Origin: a candidate division WOR-3 bacterium
Lineage (GTDB): Bacteria; SDB-A
DNA length: 25,388 nucleotides
Direction of reading: 5' to 3'
Assembly (NCBI GenBank): GCA_016934535.1
Contig: JAFGSQ010000050.1
Span: forward strand, 1 to 25,388
Positions 25,016-25,388 of this stretch are shown here, one piece after another (the stretch's first letter is position 1; every line of letters starts with the position of its first letter). Under the pieces are notes generated by a model that searched no databases, was not told the origin of the DNA, and saw only the letters and a list, made by a program, of their open reading frames with translations. The position numbers and the translations under genes were made by a program.

Positions 25016-25388
25016 TCAGATAGAATCCGATGAAGAGCTGTCAAGCGCTTCCACACCACCAGTTGTGTCTTCCTGAATTTCTAAAGCAGAAAGAGTATCT
25101 TTTATCGTATCCGTTGTCAATAGCAAAGATTGATAATAATCATCTTCGCCAACTCCTGAAGTATCCTCATCCGACAATCCCTGAGTATATTCGCCTATGT
25201 AAGGTTGTAGCTCGATTCTGCCGCCCGAAGAAGATCCTGTTTCAGTAGTTGTCCCGGTTCCGGCAAACATCCTTCTAGATCCGAAAACAACGAGACTGAG
25301 AGTCAGCAGGGCGAAAACTATGGAAAGAACGATTGTGACTTTTATAAGGAAAGAAGTTCCTCCGCTGCCTCCGAAAAGTGTATTTCCC
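25016..25388 (-). CDS. secG: SecG preprotein translocase subunit, 5' end outside the window
   Basis: The frame stays open to the window edge. The visible part begins GNTLFGGSGGTSFLIKVT, the SecG segment after the first membrane helix, and then the second helix (IVLSIVFALLTLSLVVFG). SecG works with SecYE in protein export. The remaining roughly 85 residues, from the RRMFAG segment, are an extra tail rich in D, E, S, T and G with no hydrophobic stretch. It has DEDTSG and EDDYYQS motifs and is acidic throughout. Normal SecG ends soon after the second helix. An internal ATG (25270) would give only this tail and is not the gene start. It is followed by rplU after 49 bases. Confidence 0.85.
   Translation of the reverse strand, partial: GNTLFGGSGGTSFLIKVTIVLSIVFALLTLSLVVFGSRRMFAGTGTTTETGSSSGGRIELQPYIGEYTQGLSDEDTSGVGEDDYYQSLLLTTDTIKDTLSALEIQEDTTGGVEALDSSSSDSI

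Noticed and set aside
25016-25270. Stand-alone 84-residue acidic protein starting at 25270
   Set aside because: The same frame continues upstream to the window edge as SecG, with its LFGGSGG motif and membrane helix.

Overview
The window reads as chromosomal DNA of an uncultured, Gram-negative-type bacterium with moderate to low GC and a compact genome. The evidence is lipoprotein signals, a SecG end, IspG (MEP isoprenoid pathway), HslUV, and almost no space between genes. The mix of HslUV, a small RRM RNA-binding protein, PBP2/MreD and pilin-like proteins would fit a candidate phylum such as WOR-3 or a Cloacimonadota relative. That placement is a guess from gene content. No mobile element, CRISPR array, prophage or rRNA gene was seen.

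Layout. (1) 1-266 carries no recognisable gene. From about 267 a short plus-strand unit encodes a small exported protein, a ubiquitin-fold/Mut7-C RNase fusion and a CorC/CNNM membrane protein. (2) 2781-3272 holds a stand-alone minus-strand RRM gene with its own strong promoter, 5' leader hairpin and terminator. (3) 3293-11018 is a long minus-strand run, in transcription order gmd, mazG, guaB, hslV, hslU, mreD, mrdA. The last five are tightly packed, and from guaB onward each stop overlaps the next start. It joins nucleotide metabolism, protein quality control and cell elongation. (4) 11097-12608 (plus) is a PAS sensor protein that ends after its dimerisation/phosphoacceptor helices, with no ATPase domain. 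(5) 12586-18814 is a second minus-strand run: yifB/comM, a zinc-ribbon protein, a TlpA-like thioredoxin, a lipoprotein with a pilin-like body, a GNAT-like protein, a tail-anchored TPR protein and a creatininase-family amidohydrolase. (6) 18936-22784 is deoC (plus), then tsaD and a YbbR-domain protein (minus), then ispG (plus). (7) 22754-24294 is coaE and an exported TPR protein, overlapping ispG in series. (8) 24293-25388 is the minus-strand set secG (5' end outside the window), rplU, rpmA and tRNA-Gly(CCC).

Two themes repeat. Three divergent gene pairs seem to use promoters of opposite direction laid over each other. Three convergent pairs meet with overlap or with 7 bases or fewer between them. 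The least explained part is the 12.6-18.8 kb cluster, where yifB/comM sits beside four envelope or unknown genes, and the PAS protein beside it. Most of the rest is housekeeping.
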